11,046 nucleotides of DNA, from assembly GCA_021811225.1 (NCBI GenBank), contig JAJZPJ010000084.1:1-11046 (forward strand), written 5' to 3'. The notes beneath the pieces were generated by a model. That model did no database searches. It saw only the letters and a program-made list of their open reading frames with translations, and was not told the origin of the DNA. Position numbers and translations under genes: made by a program. Below, one piece after another: positions 1 through 6,629 of the stretch. The stretch is from Pseudomonadota bacterium (GTDB lineage: Bacteria > Pseudomonadota > Gammaproteobacteria > Burkholderiales > Rhodocyclaceae). Every line of letters begins with the position of its first letter. Position 1 is the stretch's first letter.

Positions 1-37
1 AGCCCGTCAGCCGCGGCCGCGCAATGATCCGCCGCCC

Positions 38-589
38 TCAGGCTTTTTTCCCCCGCTGCCAGAGCACGTCGCCGCGTCCCGAGGCTTGGTTCAGGTGACG
101 GGCGAGCACGAACAACAGGTCGGAGAGCCGGTTCAAATATTGCCGGCCCGTTGCCGAGACGTTTTCGTCCTGCGCCAGCGCCACCAGCGCGCGTTCGGTG
201 CGGCGGCAGACGGTGCGGGCGAGATGGGCCTGGGCCGCGGCACGGCTGCCGCCGGGCAGGATGAACTCCTTGAGCGGCGAAAGCGCCGCGTTGTAGCGGT
301 CGATCGCCGCCTCCAGGTGTGCGGGTCCGTTCTCGGCGAGCAAGCGGGTGCCGGGAATCGACAACTCGCCGCCCAGATCGAACAGGTCGTGTTGCACGCC
401 GATGAGCAGTGTACGGACGTCGTCCGGCAGTTCCTCGCAGAGCAACAGGCCGATCACCGAATTGGTCTCGTCGATGTCGCCCAGCGCGTTGATGCGCGGG
501 CTGTTCTTGCCGGTGCGCGAGCCGTCGCCCAGCCCGGTCGTGCCTTCGTCGCCGGTGCGGGTGTAGATCTTGGTCAGCCTGTGGCCCAT
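38..589 (-). CDS. pduO: Cob(I)alamin adenosyltransferase, PduO type
   Basis: This 183-aa cytoplasmic enzyme would transfer the 5'-deoxyadenosyl group of ATP to cob(I)alamin, giving adenosylcobalamin for B12-dependent enzymes such as methylmalonyl-CoA mutase. The PduO/MMAB signature is clear. The N-terminal ATP-binding stretch TKIYTRTGDEGTTGLGD is at residues 6-22, and GDIDETNS is at 38-45. The helix with CRRTER is at 128-133, and the C-terminal YLNRLSDLLFVLAR helix at 151-164. The length is normal for the family, so it looks intact. The ATG at 589 lies one base after the stop of the upstream DUF599 gene, and a GGAG overlaps the end of that gene, so translation is probably coupled. The family assignment is firm. 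The symbol is less certain, because this family is called pduO, mmaB, cobO or yvqK in different genomes. No B12-dependent enzyme is encoded in the window. Confidence 0.95.
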   Translation of the reverse strand: MGHRLTKIYTRTGDEGTTGLGDGSRTGKNSPRINALGDIDETNSVIGLLLCEELPDDVRTLLIGVQHDLFDLGGELSIPGTRLLAENGPAHLEAAIDRYNAALSPLKEFILPGGSRAAAQAHLARTVCRRTERALVALAQDENVSATGRQYLNRLSDLLFVLARHLNQASGRGDVLWQRGKKA

Positions 590-590
590 G

Positions 591-1271
591 TCACTCTCCG
601 GCGCCCGGGGTGCGGTCGAGGCGATACAGAACGAAGATCAGCACCAGCGTCGAGATCACCATCAGGTGCGGGCCGAACAGCCAGAACAACAGCGGGATGG
701 TGAAGTAATAGGCGCGCATGCCGTTGCTGTAGTAGTGCGCCGCCCGGTTGAGGAAGGCGGCGACGAAGCGCGGCGTGATCACCGGGTGCTTGGGGTCGGC
801 GGGCACGTTGAGCAGATAGCCGGCGTGGTGAAAGCTGCGCGCGGCCAGGGTCAGGGAGAAGAAGGCCACGCACTGGTCGATGATCATGATCACCAGCTTG
901 AACATCCACAGCGACGGATCGACCACGCCGACGAGGTTGAGCGAATGCAGGCCGTGCTCGACGTCGCTGCTGTGTCCCGACAGGCTGATGGTGCCGATGA
1001 TCAGCAGGATCGAAGTGGAGGCGAGAAAGACCGCCACCATGGTGGAATTGCGCAGCGTCTGCACCGCCAGGATGTCGCGCTTGTCGCGCATCACGCTCTC
1101 CACCCACAGGCGGCGGGCCTCGGCGTTGAGCGCCTGGATGGTGTAATGCGGGTCGTAGTGCGGTCCCGGCGCCGTGCGCCAGCGCAGATAGGCGTAATAG
1201 CAGAGGATCAGCCCGGCGCTGATCACGAAGCCGAACATGTCGCTGTTGTAGATCGAGTTGAACGAGGGCAT
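591..1271 (-). CDS. DUF599-type integral membrane protein, function unknown
   Basis: A 226-aa predicted inner-membrane protein. Hydrophobic segments lie at about residues 13-29, 75-96, 121-145 and 187-218, the last long enough to be one long or two short helices. The segment RRLWVESVMRDKRDILAVQ (53-71) followed by TLRNSTMVAVFLAST (72-86) is the conserved core I associate with the DUF599 family; no reaction is known for that family. It is the first gene of a two-gene minus-strand unit, and its TGA ends one base before the ATG of the adenosyltransferase. Pairing with a cobalamin enzyme could hint at a transport or membrane role, but that is only inference. The ATG at 1271 has no clear ribosome binding site. 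An in-frame ATG at codon 12 is possible but would start right at the first membrane segment. I chose the longer form. Confidence 0.85.
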   Translation of the reverse strand: MPSFNSIYNSDMFGFVISAGLILCYYAYLRWRTAPGPHYDPHYTIQALNAEARRLWVESVMRDKRDILAVQTLRNSTMVAVFLASTSILLIIGTISLSGHSSDVEHGLHSLNLVGVVDPSLWMFKLVIMIIDQCVAFFSLTLAARSFHHAGYLLNVPADPKHPVITPRFVAAFLNRAAHYYSNGMRAYYFTIPLLFWLFGPHLMVISTLVLIFVLYRLDRTPGAGE

Positions 1272-1383
1272 GGATTGGGCTGGGGAGAGTATGCGGGGCC
1301 GTGGTGACGTCGATTTTACTCCAGTGCTGCGCTCGAAGCGGGAGCTGGCCTATGCGCCGGGCGATGATGTTAGCAAATTCCAT

Positions 1384-1404
1384 AACCATGAAGCGTGCAT
1401 GGTT
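1384..1404. repeat. Inverted repeat AACCATG-N7-CATGGTT, candidate operator
   Basis: AACCATG at 1384-1390 and CATGGTT at 1398-1404 are perfect 7-bp inverted arms around a 7-bp centre. The right arm overlaps the candidate -35 hexamer. A third copy of CATGGTT, extended to GCATGGTT, occurs at 1418-1424, exactly 20 bp after the second. The arrangement suits binding of a dimeric regulator near a promoter. The sequence shows only the repeats; regulation is inferred. Confidence 0.45.
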
Positions 1405-1430
1405 GCGCCGCCATGAGCATGGTTTATCAT
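1403..1430 (+). promoter_or_regulatory. Candidate sigma-70-like promoter of the eight-gene block
   Basis: TTGCGC at 1403-1408 (-35-like, three of six consensus bases) is followed after 16 bp by TATCAT at 1425-1430 (-10-like, five of six). Transcription would start near 1437, leaving a leader of about 70 nt before the GTG at 1511. CATGGTT copies overlap the -35 and directly precede the -10, where a bound protein would block RNA polymerase. The -35 match is weak, so this is a candidate only. Confidence 0.4.
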
Positions 1431-1433
1431 CGT

Positions 1434-1448
1434 CTCAAATAAATTGAG
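1434..1448. repeat. Short inverted repeat CTCAA-N5-TTGAG at the predicted transcription start
   Basis: Perfect 5-bp arms CTCAA (1434-1438) and TTGAG (1444-1448) flank an AT-only centre just after the candidate -10 element. It could be a second operator or chance. The arms are too short and AT-rich for a stable RNA hairpin. Confidence 0.3.
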
Positions 1449-1498
1449 CACCGGCGACCGGCCGCCTCGCTATGCTGGCGGACCGAGACGGAAGCCGC

Positions 1499-1504
1499 GG
1501 AGGT
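1499..1504 (+). promoter_or_regulatory. Ribosome binding site that decides the GTG start at 1511
   Basis: GGAGGT, a strong Shine-Dalgarno sequence, lies 6 bp before GTG at 1511. The more upstream in-frame ATG at 1472 has no purine-rich stretch before it, and its 13 extra codons (MLADRDGSRGGGS) look like read-through of the leader. Confidence 0.75.
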
Positions 1505-1510
1505 GGAAGC

Positions 1511-3004
1511 GTGAGCCAGCACCTGACCTTGTCGCGCGCGGCGCAACTCATCGGTGTGAGCCGCGGTGCGCTGCAGAGGAAAATGCGCGATGGCGAACTG
1601 CCCTCGCACGACGGCATGGTCGCCGCCGAGGATCTGCTGCGCGCCTATCCCGAGTTCGATCTGAAGGAGGGCGGCGCGCTCGAGCGCGTGCGCAAGATCA
1701 AGGAGGAAGCATTCGGCCGGCGCGTGATGGAGCGCGTTCTGCCCAGCTCCGAGGTGCTCGCCCAGCGCCTGTTCGCGCAAAGCCAGGAGCTGGGCGATCT
1801 GCGCCGCCATCTGGCGCACTACCACGAACTGGTGCTGGCGTTGCAGGCGCGCGTCGCGCAGACCCGGGCGCAGACGCCGCAGGCCTGGGCCGAACTGGGC
1901 GAGATGCTGGAGCGGGGTCTGGCCGAGGTGCTCGCCAGTTCCGAACCGCCCGATGCGCTCGGACTCATGAATGATATGCTGAAAGTTATGTCTGCTCACG
2001 TCACCGTCCACCCCAGCGGGCGTCAATTCCTGGTCGAGGGGCACGACACGCTGCTCAAGGCGGGGATCGGCGCCGGCCTGGCGCTCAACTACGGCTGCGG
2101 CAACGGCAACTGCGGCCTGTGCAAGGCGCGCGTGGTCTCCGGCGAGGTCCGCCGCGTTCAGCACTGCGACTACGTCCTGTCCGAGGCCGAGCGCTTGCAA
2201 GGCTACGTGCTGCTCTGCGCCCACACCGCGGTCAGCGACGTCGTGCTCGAAGCGCTCGAAGCCCGCGGTCCCGCCGACATTCCGGAGCAGCGGATTGCCG
2301 CCCGGGTGAAGAGCGTCGCGCCGATCGGCGCCCATGCCGTCGACACCCTGCTGGTGCACGTGCAGACGCCGCGCAGCAACCGTCTGCGTTTCCTCGCCGG
2401 GCAGAGCGTCACCCTCGGGCTGGCCGGGAACGGCGACGATTGCAGCGCCACCTATCCGGTGGCGAGCTGCCCCTGCGACGACCGCAACCTGCACTTCCAC
2501 GTCGCGCGTCCGGGCGAAGAGGATGCCGACCCCTTCGCCGAACGGCTTTTTTCGGGTGCGCTGAAGGCGGGTCAGGAGATCAGCCTGTGGGGGCCGTGGG
2601 AGGACTTCACGCTCGCCGCGGATTCCGGCCGGCCGCTCATCTTCGCGGCCTGCGACACCGGCTTCGCGCCGATCAACAGCCTGATCGAGCATGCGCTGGC
2701 CGTCGATGCCGCCGAGTCGCTGGCGCTCTACTGGCTGGCGACGCGCACCGACGGCCACTACCGGGACAACCAGTGCCGCGCCTGGGCCGATGCCCTCGAC
2801 CACTTCCGCTATGCGCCGCTTCGCGCACGGGATGCCGGCGACGGCGGCCGCGACACGGCGCGGGCGATCGCGGCCGAGTGCGCCGGCGCTCTGCCAAGAC
2901 ACGACGTCTATCTCTCCGGTCCATCGGCCTTCGTCGCCGCGGCGGCGGCGGAACTCGAAGCGGCCGGCCTGCCCGCGAGCCGGCTTCACGCGCGGGTGAT
3001 CTGA
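1511..3004 (+). CDS. HTH domain fused to [2Fe-2S] ferredoxin / flavin-NAD(P) reductase-like protein
   Basis: A 497-aa protein starting at GTG 1511. Residues 4-46 resemble a MerR/excisionase-type helix-turn-helix (LTLSRAAQLIGVSRGALQRK, then the wing-like DGMVAAEDLLRAYP). Residues 50-155 are charged and largely helical, possibly coiled coil. Residues 160-245 are a plant-type ferredoxin domain with cluster cysteines C196, C201, C204 (C-x4-C-x2-C) and C236. Residues 260-497 resemble a ferredoxin-reductase module, with YPVAS at 315-319 as the flavin-loop motif, ACDTGFAPINSLIEH at 380-394 at the nucleotide loop, and a C-terminal YLSGP motif. The flavin-motif arginine two residues before the tyrosine is alanine (313), and the usual GGTG of the NAD loop is not kept. 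It heads the eight-gene block, and its stop overlaps the next ATG by one base. A redox-sensing DNA-binding protein or an oxidoreductase with a protein-binding N-terminus are both possible. Domain calls are firm; function is unknown. Confidence 0.85.
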   Translation: MSQHLTLSRAAQLIGVSRGALQRKMRDGELPSHDGMVAAEDLLRAYPEFDLKEGGALERVRKIKEEAFGRRVMERVLPSSEVLAQRLFAQSQELGDLRRHLAHYHELVLALQARVAQTRAQTPQAWAELGEMLERGLAEVLASSEPPDALGLMNDMLKVMSAHVTVHPSGRQFLVEGHDTLLKAGIGAGLALNYGCGNGNCGLCKARVVSGEVRRVQHCDYVLSEAERLQGYVLLCAHTAVSDVVLEALEARGPADIPEQRIAARVKSVAPIGAHAVDTLLVHVQTPRSNRLRFLAGQSVTLGLAGNGDDCSATYPVASCPCDDRNLHFHVARPGEEDADPFAERLFSGALKAGQEISLWGPWEDFTLAADSGRPLIFAACDTGFAPINSLIEHALAVDAAESLALYWLATRTDGHYRDNQCRAWADALDHFRYAPLRARDAGDGGRDTARAIAAECAGALPRHDVYLSGPSAFVAAAAAELEAAGLPASRLHARVI

Positions 3005-4059
3005 TGCGTCCGGCCCAGCTCGCGGAAATCCTCGATCACGAATTCGTCGCCGCCTCGGCCGGCCAGCACACGCCGGTGATGCTCTGGGGGCCGCCCGGGG
3101 TCGGCAAGTCGCAGATCGTGGCGCAGATCGCGGCGCGCCACGCCGTCCAGGTGATCGACGTGCGCCTGTCGCAGATGGAGCCCTCGGACTTGCGCGGCAT
3201 TCCCTTCAGGGTCGAGCAGCACGGCAGGAGCGCGGTCGAATGGGCGGCGCCCTCGCTCTTGCCCGACGCGCTGCGCCACGGCGATCGCGGGGTGCTGTTC
3301 CTGGACGAGATCACCTCGGCGCCGCCCTCCGTTGCCGCCGCCGCCTATCAGCTGATCCTCGACCGCCGCCTGGGCGATTACCGCGTTCCGGAGGGCTGGG
3401 CGATCGTCGCCGCCGGCAACCGCCAGGGCGATCGCGGCGTCAGCTACGCGATGCCCGCGCCGCTGGCCAACCGCTTCTCGCACTACGAGGTCGAGGCCAA
3501 CCTGGAAGACTGGGTCGCCTGGGCTTACGCCAACGCCATCGACCCGCGGCTGGTCGGCTTCCTGCGCTTCAAGCCCGAGCTGCTGTTCGATTTCGATCCG
3601 TCCAGAAGCGGCGCCGCCTTCCCCAGCCCGCGCTCCTGGGAGTTTGCCGATCGCGCGCTGCAGAAGTTCGGCGAGCGCCCCGACCTCCTGCACGGCGCGC
3701 TGATCGCCTGCGTCGGCCAGGCCGCCGGCATCGAGTTCGCCGCCTATCTGGAGAGCCTGACGCAACTGCCCGATCTCGACGTGATCGTTGCCGGCGGCCT
3801 GGCCGACGTGCCCCAGACGGTCGATCTGCAGTACGCGGTCGCGGCGGCGCTGGCCGGCCGCGCCCTGCGTGTGCGCGGCAGCCCGGAGGCGGCGCTGGTG
3901 TGGGGGCGCATCCTCGATTACGCCGGCCGATTGCCGCTCAGGGAGATGGGCGTGATGCTGGTGGCCGACCTGCATCGCGGCATCGGTCCCGAGCTGTTCG
4001 CGCTGCCGCAATTTTCCGCCTGGGCCGGCGCCGTCGCCGACCTCTTGCTCTATGAGTGA
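3004..4059 (+). CDS. MoxR-type AAA+ ATPase
   Basis: A 351-aa ATPase with one complete AAA+ module. Walker A is GPPGVGKS at 29-36, Walker B VLFLDE at 97-102, the sensor-1 asparagine N139 (in AAGNRQ), and the arginine-finger candidate R157 in LANRFSHYEV. The C-terminal lid includes the SPRSWEFADRA segment. MoxR-family ATPases act as chaperones that use ATP to mature or activate a client, commonly with a VWA-domain partner. That partner follows immediately here, and the two genes overlap by 8 bases, so they are very likely made together. The start is the ATG at 3004, which shares a base with the preceding TGA (TGATG). The reading frame stays open far upstream, but that part is a shadow of the preceding gene. 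The client protein is not identifiable from the window. Confidence 0.93.
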   Translation: MRPAQLAEILDHEFVAASAGQHTPVMLWGPPGVGKSQIVAQIAARHAVQVIDVRLSQMEPSDLRGIPFRVEQHGRSAVEWAAPSLLPDALRHGDRGVLFLDEITSAPPSVAAAAYQLILDRRLGDYRVPEGWAIVAAGNRQGDRGVSYAMPAPLANRFSHYEVEANLEDWVAWAYANAIDPRLVGFLRFKPELLFDFDPSRSGAAFPSPRSWEFADRALQKFGERPDLLHGALIACVGQAAGIEFAAYLESLTQLPDLDVIVAGGLADVPQTVDLQYAVAAALAGRALRVRGSPEAALVWGRILDYAGRLPLREMGVMLVADLHRGIGPELFALPQFSAWAGAVADLLLYE

Positions 4060-5185
4060 GGCGGCGCAACTGCTCGCCGCGGCGCGCACCCGGCTGATCC
4101 TCGATCAGCCCTTCCTGGGCGCGCTGGTGCTGCGCCTGCCGCTGGTCGCCGCCGATCCGCGCTGGTGCCGCACCGCCGCCAGCGACGCGCGCCGCCTCTA
4201 CTACAATCCGCGCTGGATCGAGTCGCTGTCCGCTTCCCAGGTGCAGTTCGCGCTGGCGCACGAGGCGCTGCACTGTGCGCTGGGCCACTTCGCCCGCTGC
4301 GGCCACCGGGTCAGGAGCCGCTGGGACCTCGCCTGCGACTTCGCCATCAACCCGCTGCTGCTCGAGCAGGGACTCTCGCCGCCGCCGAACGCGGCGGTGC
4401 TCGATCTTTACGCGGGCATGGCGGCGGAGGAAATCTACCCGTGCCTATCCGACGACCTCGACCAGGAGACGCTCGACCAGCATCTCTACGGCGAGTCGGG
4501 CGGGCAGGGCGGCGGCGAGTCGGGGGAGCGGGCGCCGGCGCCGCCCGCCGCCGACGAAATGGAACGGCTGGCGCAGCAATGGCAGCGCCATCTCGCCGCC
4601 GCGGCGCAGCGCGCCCAGGAAGCGGGCAAATTGGGCGGCGCGCTGTCGCGCCTGGTGACCGGCGCGCTGCAGGCCGAACTGCCGTGGCGCACGCTGCTCG
4701 CCCAGTATCTGTCGGCGACGGCGCGCCACGACTACTCTTACGCAAGGCCCTCGCGGCGCGAGGGCGAGATGATCCTGCCCAGCCCGAGGAGCGCTCAGGC
4801 CGAGCTGTGCGTCGCCCTGGACGTCTCCGGTTCGGTGGCCGACGCCGAGCTCGCGCAGTTCGTCGCCGAGGTCGATGCCATCCGCGGCGCGCTGCCCGCG
4901 CGCGTCAAGCTGTTCGCCTGCGACGCCGAACTCGCCCCCGGATCGCCCTGGCTGTTCGAGCCGTGGCAGCAGTTGACGCCGCCGGGCGAGCTCAAGGGCG
5001 GCGGCGGCACCGACTTCGCGCCGGTGTTCGATTGGATCGCGCGCGAGGGTGTCCCTCCCGACGCGCTGCTCTACTTCACCGACGCCCAGGGCGTCTTTCC
5101 GCCGGCGGCGCCCGACTATCCGGTGCTGTGGCTGGTCAAGGGCCGCGCGACCGTGCCCTGGGGACGGAGGATCCAGCTCAATTGA
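4052..5185 (+). CDS. VWA-like protein with putative metallopeptidase domain (DUF2201 type)
   Basis: A 377-aa two-domain protein. The N-terminal half carries HEALHCALGH at 70-79, an HExxH zinc-binding motif with an additional histidine, in a helix typical of the putative metallopeptidase part of this family. A Gly/Ser/Ala/Pro-rich linker with GGQGGGESG covers about 147-168. The C-terminal half is a von Willebrand A-like domain with the metal-ion-dependent adhesion motif DVSGS at 257-261, T320-D321, and a further aspartate in FTDAQG (D344). These proteins are typically encoded next to a MoxR ATPase, as here, and are thought to serve as its adaptor. Whether the HExxH domain cleaves peptides is unknown. 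Translation starts inside the end of the ATPase gene with little Shine-Dalgarno, suggesting coupling. Confidence 0.9.
   Translation: MSEAAQLLAAARTRLILDQPFLGALVLRLPLVAADPRWCRTAASDARRLYYNPRWIESLSASQVQFALAHEALHCALGHFARCGHRVRSRWDLACDFAINPLLLEQGLSPPPNAAVLDLYAGMAAEEIYPCLSDDLDQETLDQHLYGESGGQGGGESGERAPAPPAADEMERLAQQWQRHLAAAAQRAQEAGKLGGALSRLVTGALQAELPWRTLLAQYLSATARHDYSYARPSRREGEMILPSPRSAQAELCVALDVSGSVADAELAQFVAEVDAIRGALPARVKLFACDAELAPGSPWLFEPWQQLTPPGELKGGGGTDFAPVFDWIAREGVPPDALLYFTDAQGVFPPAAPDYPVLWLVKGRATVPWGRRIQLN
5166..5170 (+). promoter_or_regulatory. Ribosome binding site before the TTG start at 5182
   Basis: GGAGG lies 11 bp before TTG at 5182, a little farther than usual. TTG overlaps the stop codon of the VWA gene (TTGA), so terminating ribosomes can restart there. 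No ATG lies nearby in this frame. Confidence 0.5.
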
Positions 5186-6258
5186 AGGCCGACCAATCCA
5201 ATCAACTGGCGCCCGAGGATGCGCTGCGCCTGTCGGTGCTCCTGGCCGGCGAGGTGCAGGCGGTGCGTCTGGACGAGCGGGCGCCGGCGCTCCACGCGCT
5301 GACGCCCAGGGGCGAGGCGAGGATCGCGCTGCACCCCGATGGCCGCACCGAGCAGTACCTGATGCGCGTGCGCGGCCTGTTGGGCGGCCACGCGCTCGGT
5401 TCGCCCGGCGGCTACCCGGTGCATCTCAAACGCTGGACGCGGATGGGCCAGGTCGGCCCGAACAAGCTCAGCGCCCTGCTGCTCCTGGGCGAAGACGAGG
5501 CGGTCGCCGCGGTCGCCCACGCTCCTGGCCTCACCGACGAGCTGGCGCGGCGCGCCTGGTGGGCTGCGCCCTCGATCGAGAACGCCCGCTCGATGCTCGG
5601 CAATCCCGAGGTGGCGCGCGGTGCGATGGGCAAGCCGCTGGCGGACTTCCTGATCGAGCACCTGCCCTTCGAGGAGGATCCCGTCGCGGCGATGAACAGC
5701 GTGCGCGTCGTGCTCGCGGCCGGGCAGCCCGACGCTCCCGGGCGGCTGGCGCTGTGGGCGAGAGCCAGGACCCGGCCGCACTATTTCATCGGCTTCCTCG
5801 AATATCTGCCCGATGCGCTGCCCGGGGACGAGCCGCCGCAAGAATGCGCCGCCGCGGTTTCGAGCCTGGCGGCGGCGGGCAACGCCTGGGCGATCGCCCT
5901 CGCGCGCGCCCGTTCCGCCAGCGGCCAGAGCTTCCTCAAGGCGGCGGCAGCGGTGCTGGACAAGCCCGCGGTGCCCGACGCGGTGTATGCGCTGTTCGAC
6001 GCCATCGGCGCCTGGTGCGGCGCCCTCGCCGACGCGCCCGGACGCACCGAGCTGGCGCACGCCGCGCCCGGACACGCCGCGGCGATAGCAGCGCTCTCGG
6101 CGCTCTCGGGCCTCGACGCCGCCGCTGCCGCCCCCATCCTCGGCCGCAGCAGCGCGGTCGGCGCACTGATGCGCCGGCAGCTCGAACCGCTCGCCGCGCC
6201 GCTGATGGGCCACCTGCGGGCGCTGCGCCAGGCGGCCCCCACCCTCCCTCACGATTGA
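5182..6258 (+). CDS. DsrS-like protein (sulfur-metabolism associated family), cytoplasmic
   Basis: A 358-aa soluble, alanine- and leucine-rich protein with no membrane segment or signal peptide. Segments such as DEQYL-like TEQYLMRVRGLLGGH (56-70), GSPGGYPVHLKRWTRMGQ (73-90), and LTDELARRAWWA (117-128) match what I remember of proteins annotated 'sulfur reduction protein DsrS'. DsrS is needed for full oxidation of stored sulfur in Allochromatium, but its biochemistry is unresolved. This identification rests on memory of sequence style, not on a search. No dsrAB, dsrEFH, dsrC or other dsr gene is in the window, so a direct sulfur role is not supported by context. The TTG start, overlapping the VWA stop, is preferred over later GTG codons because of coupling. 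The stretch after residue 220 is Ala-rich and probably helical. Confidence 0.7.
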   Translation: MKADQSNQLAPEDALRLSVLLAGEVQAVRLDERAPALHALTPRGEARIALHPDGRTEQYLMRVRGLLGGHALGSPGGYPVHLKRWTRMGQVGPNKLSALLLLGEDEAVAAVAHAPGLTDELARRAWWAAPSIENARSMLGNPEVARGAMGKPLADFLIEHLPFEEDPVAAMNSVRVVLAAGQPDAPGRLALWARARTRPHYFIGFLEYLPDALPGDEPPQECAAAVSSLAAAGNAWAIALARARSASGQSFLKAAAAVLDKPAVPDAVYALFDAIGAWCGALADAPGRTELAHAAPGHAAAIAALSALSGLDAAAAAPILGRSSAVGALMRRQLEPLAAPLMGHLRALRQAAPTLPHD

Positions 6259-6270
6259 CCCGGACCGAAC

Positions 6271-6621
6271 ATGAACAAAATCATCCCGATCGCGCCGCAG
6301 GACCCCGCCGACGCCTGCAGCGGCGCCGAATCCTTCGCCCTGATGGTGCTGGGCGACAGCATGCTGCCGGAATTCGCCGAGGGCGAGGTCATCATCATCG
6401 AGCCGGAAGGTCTGGCCACCGACGGCGCCTACGTACTGGCCTGGCACAACGACGAATGGATCTTCCGCCAGCTGCGCCGCGCGGACGACGCCTGGAGACT
6501 CTGTCCGCTCAATCCCGCCTATCCGGAGATCGGCATCGCCGACCTCTCGCCGGTCCGGGGCGTGATCATCCAGAAAGCCAAGCCGGGCCGACGCCGGGCG
6601 CTGAAGACTTACGTTGCCTAG
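6271..6621 (+). CDS. Stand-alone S24/LexA-like domain protein, catalytic lysine replaced
   Basis: A 116-aa protein that is almost only an S24 (LexA/UmuD/CI C-terminal) domain. SFALMVLGDSMLPEFAEGEV at 21-40 holds the serine of the Ser-Lys pair (S30). The strand that carries the lysine in LexA (EVTVKRL) aligns with EWIFRQL at 62-68, where the position is arginine 66. There is no N-terminal helix-turn-helix and no long region containing a self-cleavage site. It is therefore probably a binding or sensory relative rather than a self-cleaving repressor; this is inference from one hand alignment. It starts 12 bp after the DsrS-like gene and only a weak Shine-Dalgarno is visible. Its TAG stop overlaps the Shine-Dalgarno of the next small gene. 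Confidence 0.8.
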   Translation: MNKIIPIAPQDPADACSGAESFALMVLGDSMLPEFAEGEVIIIEPEGLATDGAYVLAWHNDEWIFRQLRRADDAWRLCPLNPAYPEIGIADLSPVRGVIIQKAKPGRRRALKTYVA

Positions 6622-6623
6622 GA
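6620..6623 (+). promoter_or_regulatory. Ribosome binding site of the 73-aa gene
   Basis: AGGA, which overlaps the TAG stop of the S24-like gene, lies 6 bp before ATG at 6630. It fixes the start of the small gene and shows it is a real translated frame, not the tail of a longer open frame. Confidence 0.6.
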
Positions 6624-6629
6624 AACCAT

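Larger units (their letters stand above)
1272..1510. other. Divergent intergenic region
   Basis: This is the only sizeable non-coding stretch in the window. It separates the minus-strand DUF599/pduO unit from the plus-strand eight-gene block and should hold both promoters. Its middle part (about 1360-1450) is visibly more AT-rich than the surrounding genes. On the plus strand there is a candidate promoter at 1403-1430 with repeated CATGGTT words and a short inverted repeat, annotated separately. For the minus strand the only -10-like element I see is TAAAAT (complement of 1313-1318), with no convincing -35, so that promoter is unresolved. I see no terminator, RNA gene or credible extra protein gene. 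Confidence 0.7.

Noticed and set aside
1..37. GC-rich palindromes (GCCGCGGC, GCGGCCGC) after the adenosyltransferase as a terminator or remnant of a next gene
   Set aside because: No T-tract on the minus strand and no open frame with a start; the stretch is too short to interpret.
1388..1447. 19-codon open frame ATG...TGA in the intergenic region, possible leader peptide
   Set aside because: No ribosome binding site, it overlaps the candidate promoter itself, and there is no attenuator hairpin after it.
1472..1510. ATG at 1472 as start of the HTH fusion gene
   Set aside because: No Shine-Dalgarno in front of it, whereas GGAGGT stands 6 bp before GTG at 1511.
1427..2989. 520-codon minus-strand open frame opposite the HTH-ferredoxin gene
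   Set aside because: Low-complexity Ala/Arg/Gln-rich translation without motif; the plus strand has clear ferredoxin and reductase motifs and a strong ribosome binding site.
4052..5185. VWA/HExxH protein as an active secreted protease
   Set aside because: No signal peptide, and the pairing with a MoxR ATPase indicates a cytoplasmic adaptor role; proteolysis cannot be claimed from the motif alone.
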